39,206 nt of DNA from Anaerolineae bacterium (GCA_022013685.1 JAKLPV010000214.1:1-39206), one strand, 5' to 3'. Numbered from the stretch's first letter, positions 1 to 7,793 are shown. Notes: generated from the sequence alone by a model not told the origin. Numbers and translations: made by a program.

Positions 1-702
1 CTGCTCGCGGCTGGCGAATATCGCGTTTATGACTTCGCCATGCAAAACACCGGTGAACCCTGGAAAGCCTGGTTTTCCGTGATGGCTACCTTCATTCCCT
101 TTATGTTGTGGGAGGTTGCAGTTCAACACGCAAAAGCATCCGGGATCATGCGCGGGATTGCATGGGTCGGCATATCTATATCGCTTTTTCTCGGCATACT
201 CGTCGGCACCGCTGACTTTATGGTGGTCAACGGTCAAACCCCAAACGCCGAAGCACTGCTGGCCGCACTCGCTGTCAGTCTCTCCGTGCATGCCATCCTA
301 TTCCTGGCTTATTTCTATAGCCACCCCGATATCAAATCCCACCGGCTGACAGCTCAGGCCATCGCAAAACAACAGCTGGCCGAGAGCAATGCCGAAGTGG
401 CCGAAAGTGTACTAAAAAGCGCCCGCACCCGCCTCGAGTTGGAACGCCGTATAGCTGAGGAATATGGCTATGAAAATCTTCGCCGGGCAATAGCAGAAAT
501 CGAGGGCCGTTCCTATCATGCCCCCAAAAAATCTTATTCTCCGCGACCCACTTCAGCCCAAACCGGCAGTCTGAATTTGCAGAGCGCTGCGCGCGGAAGC
601 CAATTAGAAAACATCCAGCCCAACGAAAGCAGCCAGCCGCTCGCGCCTTTGTTTGGCAATAACGGCCACAAACCGGAAGGCCAGGAGCCGGATTTTCACT
701 AA
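1..702 (+). CDS. Membrane protein with C-terminal coiled coil, 5' end outside window
   Basis: The frame is open from base 1 to the TAA at 700-702, so the protein probably starts upstream; the first internal ATG is at 40. From that ATG there are about three hydrophobic segments (residues ~10-30, ~38-60, ~72-92). A charged helical stretch rich in Ala, Glu and Arg (~105-155) looks like a coiled coil, and the tail is Ser/Pro/Gln-rich and probably disordered. No family was recognised. Good coding potential continues in the -1 frame directly after the stop, so this gene may be the front part of a longer frameshifted gene (see the next entry). It precedes a lipoprotein gene and the partition genes. 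Confidence 0.7.
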   Translation: MLAAGEYRVYDFAMQNTGEPWKAWFSVMATFIPFMLWEVAVQHAKASGIMRGIAWVGISISLFLGILVGTADFMVVNGQTPNAEALLAALAVSLSVHAILFLAYFYSHPDIKSHRLTAQAIAKQQLAESNAEVAESVLKSARTRLELERRIAEEYGYENLRRAIAEIEGRSYHAPKKSYSPRPTSAQTGSLNLQSAARGSQLENIQPNESSQPLAPLFGNNGHKPEGQEPDFH

Positions 703-779
703 GCCAGTCCACTCCCCCGCTCCAGCAGGGACACCTGCATCTGGACGACGCAAAGCCACTCGTTGCCGAAGGAATCCAG

Positions 780-1001
780 GTGCAGGTCCCTGCCAAGCGT
801 GGCGGTGGGAAACGGGAAACAGCGGAAACGGAAGCCTATGCCCTGACCCTGGCCGCCCTGGGTGCGGTCAGCCGCTGGACTGGCGTGCAATGGAAGAATG
901 CCCAGGATGCCGAGGGAAACCCGCTGGCAATCGCAGTTATCCCTGGCGCAAGGTTCAACGAAAGTAAAGGCAAGACCACTCTCGACGCAATTCACAAATA
1001 A
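780..1001 (+). CDS. Small ORF, possible -1 frameshift continuation of the preceding gene
   Basis: From a GTG at 780 this frame encodes 73 residues with codon use typical of the window (GCC, CTG and CGC preferred). The same frame is open back to 663, and the stretch 702-779 also looks coding but has no ATG and no ribosome binding site before the GTG. The upstream gene stops at 700-702 in the frame one base ahead, just after a TTTT run at 693-696. The simplest reading is that both ORFs are one gene of about 320 residues joined by a -1 shift, whether programmed, mutational or a sequencing error. The product has no recognised domain. Confidence 0.5.
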   Translation: MQVPAKRGGGKRETAETEAYALTLAALGAVSRWTGVQWKNAQDAEGNPLAIAVIPGARFNESKGKTTLDAIHK

Positions 1002-1010
1002 AAGGAAGCC

Positions 1011-1433
1011 ATGAAAAAAGCAAAAATCATCCTCGCTATCATCATCCTGACACTAGCACTGAGCGCCTGCAAAACCCACGTGTTCGGAATTGAGATTGGT
1101 CTCCAGACACCAACGCCCCAACCATCATCTGCCGCTGTCAGTCACACGCAGACTCCGCCAACATTAGCACCCGCTGTCTCCCCAACCCCGTCAACATCTC
1201 CCTTACCTGCTGATGGAATAGTCTGCTTTGAGGGCAACATTGAAAGCGGCAATCTGCGTGTCCGCGAATGCCCCGGTCTTGCCTGCGGCGAGGTCGGCTT
1301 GCTGACAAACGGCGACCAGATCACCAGCACCGGAGAGAGAAAAGACTTCGATGGAGCAATCTGGCTACGCCTGACCGCCCCCATTGATGGATGGGCCAAC
1401 AGCCGCTATATCTGCAGAGCGGATGATAAATAA
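1011..1433 (+). CDS. Lipoprotein with bacterial SH3-like domain
   Basis: The 140-residue protein has a positively charged start, a hydrophobic helix and a lipobox ending LSAC at residue ~20, so it should be lipidated and anchored outside the membrane. A Thr/Pro-rich linker (~30-65) leads to a C-terminal SH3b-like domain (~75-138) with the family pattern NLRVRECPG followed by GDQI, W-LRL and GWANSRYI. SH3b domains usually bind cell-wall peptides. Start: ATG at 1011 after AAGGAAG. It overlaps the next gene by 1 bp, so it is co-transcribed with the partition genes. Confidence 0.8.
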   Translation: MKKAKIILAIIILTLALSACKTHVFGIEIGLQTPTPQPSSAAVSHTQTPPTLAPAVSPTPSTSPLPADGIVCFEGNIESGNLRVRECPGLACGEVGLLTNGDQITSTGERKDFDGAIWLRLTAPIDGWANSRYICRADDK

Positions 1434-1666
1434 TGACTCTCATTCGTAACACATCCGCCAACGACCCCAACGAAATTCACAGAGTCAAAGAGTTCTCTGG
1501 CCGCAAGTACATTTCATACTGCGGCCAGGAAATCTCAATTTCGAATGCCCGACCCGCGAATCGACCTGGATATCGCTGCCAGCAATGCCTGAGCTATTAC
1601 AAGATTAACCTGGGCAAGCCCCCTGCCACCCACACCCTAACCGCCGCCGAAGGAAGCAAATCATGA
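1433..1666 (+). CDS. Small zinc-ribbon-like protein
   Basis: A 77-residue protein. One Cys lies in YISYCGQ (residue ~24) and a C-x-x-C pair in YRCQQC (~43-46), about 20 residues apart, which suggests an incomplete or three-Cys zinc ribbon, perhaps completed by a His. The start overlaps the upstream stop by 1 bp and the stop overlaps the parA start by 4 bp (ATGA). This tight coupling argues that it is a real gene. Its function is unknown; a DNA-binding accessory of the partition operon is one possibility. Confidence 0.65.
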   Translation: MTLIRNTSANDPNEIHRVKEFSGRKYISYCGQEISISNARPANRPGYRCQQCLSYYKINLGKPPATHTLTAAEGSKS

Positions 1667-2460
1667 AAATCATAACCATCACAAACCAAAAAGGCGGGGT
1701 CGGCAAAACCACCACCGCAATCAATCTTGCCTCTGCCCTGGCGCGCACAGGCAAGCGCGTCCTGCTGGCCGACTTCGACCCCCAGGGCAGCGCGACAACT
1801 TTTCTCGGCATCCCGCTTGCGCCAGGCGCTTACGTTCTGTTGGCCGCCTACATCCCCAACCTGGCAACCCTGCTCGCAGGAGATCCCGGTCGATATATCC
1901 TGGATCGGATTGTCCAATCCCGTGAGAATTTCGACATCCTGCCCGGCAACATGCAAACAGTGGTCGCCCAAAACTTCATGCTCCAGGGGGAACGGGACAT
2001 CAGTTTGCTGCGCCGCGCAATCACAGATCAGTTTCGTCAGTATGACTTTGTGATACTCGATACCGCCCCATCGGTTGGAGGCATCCTGGAATTGGCAATG
2101 TGGGCAGCCGACAAGGTAATCGTGCCAGCCTCGTGCGAAACCGGCAGCATCGACGGCTTGATGCAAACCGCCGCGACCTTAAGAGCCCTGACTGCAAAGG
2201 GCTGGCCGGGGCAACTGACCGGCATCCTGCCCACCTTTTTCGACGAGCGAACTACTGAACGCCGCAAAACCCTGGCAAGCTACAACCGGGCATTCCCCGA
2301 AGCCTTTCTCTCCCCCATTCATGAATCCGCCGCCCTACGCGAACTGCCAGCCAATCACGTCACAATCTTTGAGAAAGCTGAAGCCGAGGGCAACAAGAAA
2401 ACCGCAGCCCGCGCAGCCCAGGAGTTTGAAAACCTGGCACGCGCCATCCTACGGAGGTAA
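1663..2460 (+). CDS. parA: ParA-type partition ATPase
   Basis: A 265-residue Soj/ParA family protein. The deviant Walker A is KGGVGKTTTAINLA (residues ~10-23), the A' motif is LLADFDPQGS (~34-43) and Walker B is FVILDTAPS (~128-136). ParA proteins form ATP-dependent gradients on the nucleoid that segregate plasmids or chromosomes together with a centromere-binding partner. It lacks the N-terminal DNA-binding extension of the large P1-type ParAs. The next gene starts 3 bp later and is the likely partner, and the candidate centromere follows it at 3183-3258. Start: ATG after GGAAG, overlapping the upstream stop. Confidence 0.93.
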   Translation: MKIITITNQKGGVGKTTTAINLASALARTGKRVLLADFDPQGSATTFLGIPLAPGAYVLLAAYIPNLATLLAGDPGRYILDRIVQSRENFDILPGNMQTVVAQNFMLQGERDISLLRRAITDQFRQYDFVILDTAPSVGGILELAMWAADKVIVPASCETGSIDGLMQTAATLRALTAKGWPGQLTGILPTFFDERTTERRKTLASYNRAFPEAFLSPIHESAALRELPANHVTIFEKAEAEGNKKTAARAAQEFENLARAILRR

Positions 2461-2462
2461 CC

Positions 2463-3134
2463 ATGGCAAAGAAGAAACTGCAACACTACGGCGATGAACG
2501 CCTGGGGTTGATCCCTGGCCAAGACGCTCCCACAAGCATATTGGATATGCTGAACGTTGGCAGACCTGGGCCCAAGCGCAAGAGCGACTGGAACAAAACC
2601 CACGCCCCAAAGTCATTCAGCATACCCGCTCCCCTGGCCCAAGCAGCTCTTGATATTCGGGAAAAAATTCTAAGCTGCGCCGAGTTTGATGAGCAGGGCA
2701 ATCGCCGCAGAGAGCATATCACAGCAGATGTGGCCGCAAATGTCATCCTGAACTGGGCCATTGACCGGGTCAAACAGAATCCCCGCCTGATTCCGTCAAC
2801 CCCCAGCCCGCACACAAAGACCGGGGTAACAGCCTACGCCGCCACCTGGGATACCTGGAGTAAGCCGCCCACCTTCCCGAAATCTACGCGCGGCAAGAAA
2901 AAGTCAGCGACCAAGATAAAGATACGGAAGCAAATTCTGTCTTACCGCATCCCAGTAGACACGGAAAACGCGATCAATGAGCTTTCCGAAAGCACTGGCG
3001 TCCAACTAGGAGAGATATTTCTACGCTTGCTTCAGATCGGCATGGCAGATTATGAACGCATGGATTTTCGCATTGCACCAACGCCAGAAGTGGTCTACCG
3101 CTCCGCTACTTCGGTAAAGAGACGGGAAGAATGA
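2463..3134 (+). CDS. Putative centromere-binding partner of ParA, tandem ribbon-helix-helix-like
   Basis: A 223-residue basic protein that starts 3 bp after parA with a GGAGGT ribosome binding site. It has no ParB/Spo0J signature. Two segments look like ribbon-helix-helix units. One begins KSFSIPAPLAQAALDIREK (~45-63) and continues to a helix ending NVILNWAIDRV (~100). The second begins ILSYRIPVDTENAINEL (~157-173) and ends GEIFLRLLQIGM (~193). Each has a short strand ending in IP followed by two helices. ParA partners in small plasmids are often RHH proteins that bind short repeat arrays, and such an array lies just downstream. The functional call is inference from context and pattern. Confidence 0.6.
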   Translation: MAKKKLQHYGDERLGLIPGQDAPTSILDMLNVGRPGPKRKSDWNKTHAPKSFSIPAPLAQAALDIREKILSCAEFDEQGNRRREHITADVAANVILNWAIDRVKQNPRLIPSTPSPHTKTGVTAYAATWDTWSKPPTFPKSTRGKKKSATKIKIRKQILSYRIPVDTENAINELSESTGVQLGEIFLRLLQIGMADYERMDFRIAPTPEVVYRSATSVKRREE

Positions 3135-3182
3135 ACAGGGCTTCCCGGAAAACCGTTAACTTTTTTCAACCCAAAAAAGCAC

Positions 3183-3258
3183 GGTACACGACATCGTGTA
3201 CCGTCGTGTACCAGCTTGTGTACCACTGTGTACCATGTCGTGTACTGCGTCGTGTACC
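3183..3258 (+). repeat. GTGTACC repeat array, candidate centromere (parS) or rep operator
   Basis: The heptamer GTGTACC occurs at 3196, 3206, 3218, 3228, 3240 (GTGTACT) and 3252, and inverted (GGTACAC) at 3183. Spacings are 10, 12, 10, 12 and 12 bp, close to one helical turn. The array sits between the putative RHH partner of ParA and the replication initiator. Arrays of heptamers in direct and inverted orientation are the known binding sites of RHH partition proteins such as omega and ParG. It could equally be an autoregulatory operator for the initiator. Confidence 0.8.
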
Positions 3259-3392
3259 ATGACCCGCCAAAACGCGCTCTGCGCCCCAAAAAACGGCCCA
3301 TCCTTGTCACGCATCCTGTTGAAAAAGTCGCCCCGTAGCGGCCTTCCTATGAGTTTTTGCCAAAGCAGTATTTGAACCAAAAGGAACTGCCC

Positions 3393-5642
3393 ATGAACCC
3401 TCAACAAGCCTGGAATTTCGCAATTGACGAACTCGATGACAGCCCCACAGCAAGAGCCGCCGCAGAATGCCAGATCATCGCCTACGATGACAAACCCGGC
3501 AATCGCACCCTGACCGTTCTTGCGCCAAATAAAACTGTTGCCCGAATCATCACTGGCGAGAAAGCCTTGATCAGTAAGCTCGTTTTCAGCCTGGATATAC
3601 TTTCGCTCAACCTGGTCGTGGATGTTGCCGAAGATGCCGACAAATCACCAGAAAGCCCAGCATCTGCTGCCTGGGAAATGGTACTGGAAATACTCCGGCA
3701 AGAGGCACCACCCGCATCCTTCGACACCTGGATAAGGGACACGCAGGCGGTGGAATTGGCGAATGGCATACTAACCGTTGCTGCCCGCAACGCTTATGCC
3801 CGGGACTGGCTGGAAAACCGCATCCAGGAGTCTGGCTCAAAGCTGGCTTCCAAAATCATCGGACAGGATGTCACATTGCGCTTTGTCGTTGGCAGGGAAT
3901 CCAGCCAACCAGAGAACGAAGGCGACCCCGATGATGATGCCAGGCAGGAAGAAAATGACAACGAGCAGCCCGGACGGAACGAACTCTCAGAGGGCCTCGA
4001 CACCGCTTACCAGGCTGAGGTCAATCCAAGCCGTATCATTGCAATTCCAGGTTATGCGTTGCGCCTGCTCCAGCAAGGCGACTTGACCGCCAAAGAAATG
4101 TCTCTATGGGTGGCCTTTCGGCAAGTCGTCTGGTCTGAATGGAAACGCGGAAGGGGGGCTGTCCGCAATATTCCTCACCAGGACATTTTGCAATTTGCCA
4201 TGATGAGCAAGCCCAGCTATTTCCGCGAGATTACCGGCAAAACCAGCGTAGCCGGAGGCTTGGTCGAGGATGTTCCCAACGAATGGACTCCAGGTCCGGC
4301 AAACCCGCACCTGGACAATGCGCGCCGCTGGAGAGTGCATATGAGTCCCCGCCTGACACACCAGGACTGCAACGCCATTCACGCTGTACTGTACCGGGCT
4401 GTTGCTGAAACCAGCAGTATCCCGGAGGCACTGGAGGTAACACAGCAAACACTGCAAGGAATGGCCGCCCAGCCGCCACACAATTACCTGGACGAACCGA
4501 AGAATCAAGAAATCCCGATCACAGGCTGGCCGAAAGGTGTCATCGAGATTGTCAGGCGCGTAACCGGCTACAAAGGGGATGTTCCTGAAGAACTACACAA
4601 GGCCGCCGAGAAGCTGCAAGATCACATCATCGGCGGATATGGAACTGTGATTATCACGCACTACTTCCTGCAAATTGCCGCGCCGAAACTTGGACTATCG
4701 CACGGCCAGGCATGGACAATCATCGCCTTGCGCGACCGATGCTGGTACGACCACATCAATCAAAAACCGTACTCCTTTGCCGTCCTGCAGAACGGGATAC
4801 AGGAACTAGCAAGCCTGACAGGGGCGACTGTAAAGTCCGCCCGCAACTGGCTAAATGACCCGGCTTTCCAGATGTTTGTCACGGTTGAGGATACTGATGG
4901 CGTTGAGTTCCCGGAAAGCTGGGGCTGGAACCCGATGGTGCTGGACGTTCGCCAAGACGAGCCAACCGCAGAGGAGCGGGGGGCTGTCCTGAACGCAGAA
5001 TCAGACGATTCAGGGAAAAAACGAGTAACGGTCAGGGAAAAAATGATAAACGGTCAGGGAAAAAATGATAAACGGCCAGGGAAAAAACGAGTAACGGATT
5101 GGGAAAAAATGATAAACGGTCAGGGAAAAAATGATAAACGTTTAAATAACTTCATTAAGCCCCAATTAAGCCCCATTAAACCTCATGAATCCCCACATAC
5201 CCCGCGCCAAAATTCGGCGCAAAAACCTGGGGTGGGGAGCCGGGCCTATTGGGACTGGGATGATTTGATGAGCAAGAATTCTGTCAGCATGCCAATGTCC
5301 AAAAAACTGCTGATTGCGAACAAAAAAGCCAAGCGTGAGATTTCGCGGCTGTGCCACAATTTTGTTTCGTGGATGTTGTACGCTTACTCCGAAGCCGGGC
5401 GGGGAGTCAATAACCCTGTCAGTAACGCGCTTGCGCGATTGCAGGAGAATACTTTTTCCGGGGCGGGCGGCGATTTTGAACGCCTGGCCGCGCTTACACC
5501 CCACGAACTGAAATCCCTGATCGACGCTGACCTGGCCGTTAAAGAATTGCCCAATACGCTGGCAGCCAATCTTTACGAGTTCAACTTTACAAATACCCCG
5601 GAAGATTACAAACGTGAACTACGCAGACGACTGTTTGACTAA
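3393..5642 (+). CDS. Replication initiator-like protein with DnaA domain-I-like modules
   Basis: A 749-residue protein. Residues ~100-180 match DnaA domain I well: W-x-x-x-L-x-x-L, ASFDTWIRDTQA, a run of small residues in place of APN, then ARDWLEN. Residues ~1-85 look like a diverged second copy (initial W, LTVLAPNKTVARII). In DnaA this domain binds DnaB helicase and DiaA. An acidic linker follows (~175-205). The helical region ~220-560 may contain winged helices, and the ~50-residue region ~540-585 is encoded by DNA repeats. The C-terminus is helical and basic. Start: ATG at 3393 after AAGGAACT; a TTG at 3357 is in frame but has no ribosome binding site. The initiator call rests on the DnaA-like module, internal iterons and position after parA. 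Confidence 0.7.
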   Translation: MNPQQAWNFAIDELDDSPTARAAAECQIIAYDDKPGNRTLTVLAPNKTVARIITGEKALISKLVFSLDILSLNLVVDVAEDADKSPESPASAAWEMVLEILRQEAPPASFDTWIRDTQAVELANGILTVAARNAYARDWLENRIQESGSKLASKIIGQDVTLRFVVGRESSQPENEGDPDDDARQEENDNEQPGRNELSEGLDTAYQAEVNPSRIIAIPGYALRLLQQGDLTAKEMSLWVAFRQVVWSEWKRGRGAVRNIPHQDILQFAMMSKPSYFREITGKTSVAGGLVEDVPNEWTPGPANPHLDNARRWRVHMSPRLTHQDCNAIHAVLYRAVAETSSIPEALEVTQQTLQGMAAQPPHNYLDEPKNQEIPITGWPKGVIEIVRRVTGYKGDVPEELHKAAEKLQDHIIGGYGTVIITHYFLQIAAPKLGLSHGQAWTIIALRDRCWYDHINQKPYSFAVLQNGIQELASLTGATVKSARNWLNDPAFQMFVTVEDTDGVEFPESWGWNPMVLDVRQDEPTAEERGAVLNAESDDSGKKRVTVREKMINGQGKNDKRPGKKRVTDWEKMINGQGKNDKRLNNFIKPQLSPIKPHESPHTPRQNSAQKPGVGSRAYWDWDDLMSKNSVSMPMSKKLLIANKKAKREISRLCHNFVSWMLYAYSEAGRGVNNPVSNALARLQENTFSGAGGDFERLAALTPHELKSLIDADLAVKELPNTLAANLYEFNFTNTPEDYKRELRRRLFD
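5011..5142 (+). repeat. Six tandem 22-bp iteron-like repeats inside the initiator gene
   Basis: Six head-to-tail units of exactly 22 bp start at 5011, 5033, 5055, 5077, 5099 and 5121. The unit begins CAGGGAAAAA. Units 2, 3, 5 and 6 then have ATGATAAACGG, and units 1 and 4 have ACGAGTAACGG, so the order is ABBABB, equal to two copies of a 66-bp block. Because 22 is not a multiple of 3, successive units are read in all three frames. The conservation is therefore at DNA level. Length and arrangement fit initiator-binding iterons, and an origin inside an initiator gene is known from lambda O. Confidence 0.85.
5143..5184 (+). other. Candidate origin melting region with short AT-rich repeats
   Basis: Directly after the last iteron come a TTTAAATAAC stretch and three 10-11 bp repeats, ATTAAGCCCC at 5154 and 5165 and ATTAAACCTC at 5175. 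Iteron origins typically have short AT-rich repeats beside the iterons where strands open. The assignment depends on the iteron interpretation and is inference. Confidence 0.45.
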
Positions 5643-5668
5643 AACCAACCCACACACGGAGGTGATAA

Positions 5669-6553
5669 ATGGATGATTTTCAGACCTGGCTTACCAATCG
5701 AGACCGCGCCGAAAAGACCGTAGCCGGATACTTGGCTGACCTGGGACATTTCTCCCGCTGGTTCGAGCAAACCAACGGCGAACCGCTGATCCCCGAAGCC
5801 CTAACCCCAACAGACATCCGCGAGTACCGGGGCTGGATGCAAGCCCGCAAGTCGCAGCCATCAACGATCAACCGCCACCTGGCTGCCATTCGCGCCTACT
5901 CCGCCTGGGCCATCGAAACCGGTCAATCGGCCAGTGATCCGGCGCGCGGCATTCGCCAGGCAGAAGCCCAAAAACTGGCTCCAAAATGGCTCGACCGCAA
6001 ACAGCAGCGTGATCTGGTGCAGGCCGCTGAAGCCGCCTTGAATACAGCAAAAACCGACCCAGCCAAGCGCATTGCCCAGCGTGATGTGACCATCATCAAG
6101 ACTCTCCTGCATACCGGACTTCGGGTTGGCGAACTTTGCGCCCTGGCGCTCGACGATCTGGAACTCAGCCCAAAGAAGGGCAAGATTATTGTCAGGCAAG
6201 GGAAAGGGGAGAAACGGCGCGAGGTACCGGTCAACGCTGAAGCGCGTGAAGCGATCTCGAAGTGGCTGGAATTACGTGGACGCGATCCCGGCCTGCTGTT
6301 CTCCAGCCAGCGCGGTGATGGCATTACTGGCAGCGGCATCCACCGCCGCCTGGCCGAATTGGGCCGGATCGCAAACGTCGAAGTGCATGCCCATACGTTG
6401 CGCCACACCTTTGCCAAGAACCTGATCGATGCTGGCGTTGGACTAGAAAGAGTTGCAGCCTTACTTGGTCACAGCAACCTGAACACAACAAGAATTTACA
6501 CGACGCCTGGGGAACGCGATTTGGAGGCAGCCGTTGAGCGGCTGGCAGGTTAA
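5669..6553 (+). CDS. Tyrosine recombinase (XerC/XerD-like integrase)
   Basis: A 294-residue protein of typical Xer length. The N-terminal SAM-like core-binding domain (~1-90) includes TVAGYLADLGHFSRWF and STINRHLAAIRAY. The catalytic domain (~110-294) carries the family residues: Arg in HTGLRVGELCAL, Lys in VRQGKGEKRREV, HTLRHTF, the His in LLGHSN and the nucleophile Tyr in TTRIYT. Such enzymes resolve plasmid dimers or integrate elements. No flanking attachment site or tRNA gene was seen, so dimer resolution is the more economical role. Start: ATG after a strong GGAGGTGAT site. Confidence 0.93.
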   Translation: MDDFQTWLTNRDRAEKTVAGYLADLGHFSRWFEQTNGEPLIPEALTPTDIREYRGWMQARKSQPSTINRHLAAIRAYSAWAIETGQSASDPARGIRQAEAQKLAPKWLDRKQQRDLVQAAEAALNTAKTDPAKRIAQRDVTIIKTLLHTGLRVGELCALALDDLELSPKKGKIIVRQGKGEKRREVPVNAEAREAISKWLELRGRDPGLLFSSQRGDGITGSGIHRRLAELGRIANVEVHAHTLRHTFAKNLIDAGVGLERVAALLGHSNLNTTRIYTTPGERDLEAAVERLAG

Positions 6554-6555
6554 TC

Positions 6556-7221
6556 ATGAATTTCACAGAAAAAATCATCGACGGTATCAGCTTGCGAGAA
6601 TTGCGGGATTTTCTGCACCGGCACTGGGGAAGCGCCGGAAACGAGGTGCAAATCGACAGCCTGCTTATAGCCGAATGGAGGCGTGCCTACAGAAAGAATC
6701 CTGTAAGCAGTAAAGATGTCGAAGAAAAACGGGCGTCCGTCCTGGCGGAGACCAAGCGGATACTAAAAGCCCTGTTCGATGCCGGATTCATCACCAACGG
6801 CCACCAAGACGATATCAAACTCACAGAAAAAGGCACAAGACTGAAAGCATCATCACTCCGGCGATATAGCCGGGGCGCAGCCCAAAAACAACTCGAACAG
6901 TTCATCGCGCGCTGCAACGACATCAACACCAGGATACCCACAGCGGACGATCCAATCAGTCTGTGTCGCATTCAAAAGGCAATCATATTTGGCTCTTTTG
7001 CTCGCGGCGATGAGAATGTTGGCGACCTGGATGTTTACGTGGAGATCGTTGTCAAGGAGGCCGGAGAACAAGCAATAAAGGGCCTCTTTCGTAAATTGCG
7101 CGGGCGCCATCCGCTAGAATTTACGCTCAGTTATCTCCAGCGAAACCTGACAATTATTCAGCTATCGATTACGCTGCCACCTGGAGTTCCTGAGAGCGAA
7201 ATGATCGACTGCGGCGTTTGA
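6556..7221 (+). CDS. Winged-helix plus nucleotidyltransferase (MNT-like) protein
   Basis: A 221-residue protein beginning 3 bp after the recombinase. Residues ~10-100 look like a winged helix (LFDAGFITNGHQDDIKLTEKG resembles a recognition helix and wing). Residues ~135-210 contain the polymerase-beta-type signature IIFGSFARGDENVGDLDVYV, with GS followed by D-x-D. Minimal nucleotidyltransferases of this kind transfer nucleotides to proteins or act as antitoxins to HEPN toxins. No HEPN gene is adjacent, so this is not a standard MNT/HEPN pair. The fused N-terminal DNA-binding-like region suggests a regulator or a self-contained modification enzyme. Confidence 0.75.
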   Translation: MNFTEKIIDGISLRELRDFLHRHWGSAGNEVQIDSLLIAEWRRAYRKNPVSSKDVEEKRASVLAETKRILKALFDAGFITNGHQDDIKLTEKGTRLKASSLRRYSRGAAQKQLEQFIARCNDINTRIPTADDPISLCRIQKAIIFGSFARGDENVGDLDVYVEIVVKEAGEQAIKGLFRKLRGRHPLEFTLSYLQRNLTIIQLSITLPPGVPESEMIDCGV

Positions 7222-7249
7222 TTACAAGGTATCTACAATCACAAATTAC

Positions 7250-7303
7250 ACACAAAAATTCACCACAAAAGCGTTCGAGAATTATCAGTGAATTGTGTTA
7301 AAT
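7250..7303 (+). promoter_or_regulatory. AT-rich intergenic region with imperfect inverted repeat and weak promoter
   Basis: The 131-bp gap before 7353 holds arms ACACAAAAATTCAC (7250-7263) and GTGAATTGTGT (7288-7298), which are reverse complements apart from a 3-base insertion. TTCGAG at 7274 and TTAAAT at 7298 are 18 bp apart and could be a promoter overlapped by this operator-like repeat. The evidence is pattern only. Confidence 0.3.
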
Positions 7304-7352
7304 ACACCCCATCACATTTCGACATCTTACAGTCACAAAGGATATCGGTCTC

Positions 7353-7763
7353 ATGAGCGACAGCAAATTTATACTGGTTGGCACTTTGGTACGCATGGAA
7401 GACTACTACGGAGAAAGATCCACCGGTGAGCCCGCAGGCATGAAAAACATGAACAACAAAAACGGGTTACCAGAAGACGAGCGTCTTTACGCCATGTTTG
7501 TGCTGATCACAGACGACCCCGAGAAGGGTGGCGTTCATGAAGTCGTGGCAATACCGTCTGCCGCCAACAGCGCGTACCACTGCATCCAAAAAGGAGTCCC
7601 CGGCGTGGTCATGGGCAACATCCGATCCTTCGACCGTAAGCCGATGCTGATAGCAACCTACATCACGTCACTTGAACCCAGCAATTACATGACGCGAGAG
7701 TTTTTCCCGGAGGTCAAAGACTGGCGGCTGAGTAAATTACCAGAATTTGCAAAAACAACTTGA
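7353..7763 (+). CDS. OB-fold, SSB-like protein
   Basis: A 136-residue protein. The pattern FILVGTLVRM near the N-terminus, LYAMFVLITDD (~48-58), HEVVAIPSAANSAYHCIQKG (~65-84) and a glycine-marked strand GVVMGNIRS resemble the strand order of a single-stranded-DNA-binding OB fold (G-x-L, substrate-facing strand, G-D/N-I-R-S). No acidic SSB tip is present at the C-terminus, so it probably does not recruit SSB partners in the usual way. A second OB-fold protein is encoded at 10243. Start: ATG after AAAGGAT. The terminal codons overlap the -35 element of the following promoter. Confidence 0.5.
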   Translation: MSDSKFILVGTLVRMEDYYGERSTGEPAGMKNMNNKNGLPEDERLYAMFVLITDDPEKGGVHEVVAIPSAANSAYHCIQKGVPGVVMGNIRSFDRKPMLIATYITSLEPSNYMTREFFPEVKDWRLSKLPEFAKTT

Positions 7764-7787
7764 CAAATCCCAACAATAGCATAGAAT
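7760..7787 (+). promoter_or_regulatory. Sigma70-type promoter
   Basis: TTGACA at 7760-7765 and TAGAAT at 7782-7787, 16 bp apart. The -35 box overlaps the stop codon of the OB-fold gene. It is followed about 90 bp later by a strong intrinsic terminator, with no ORF between. Confidence 0.7.
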
Positions 7788-7793
7788 AGCGAC

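Noticed and set aside
3357..3392. TTG start 36 bp upstream for the initiator
   Set aside because: No ribosome binding site; the ATG at 3393 follows AAGGAACT.
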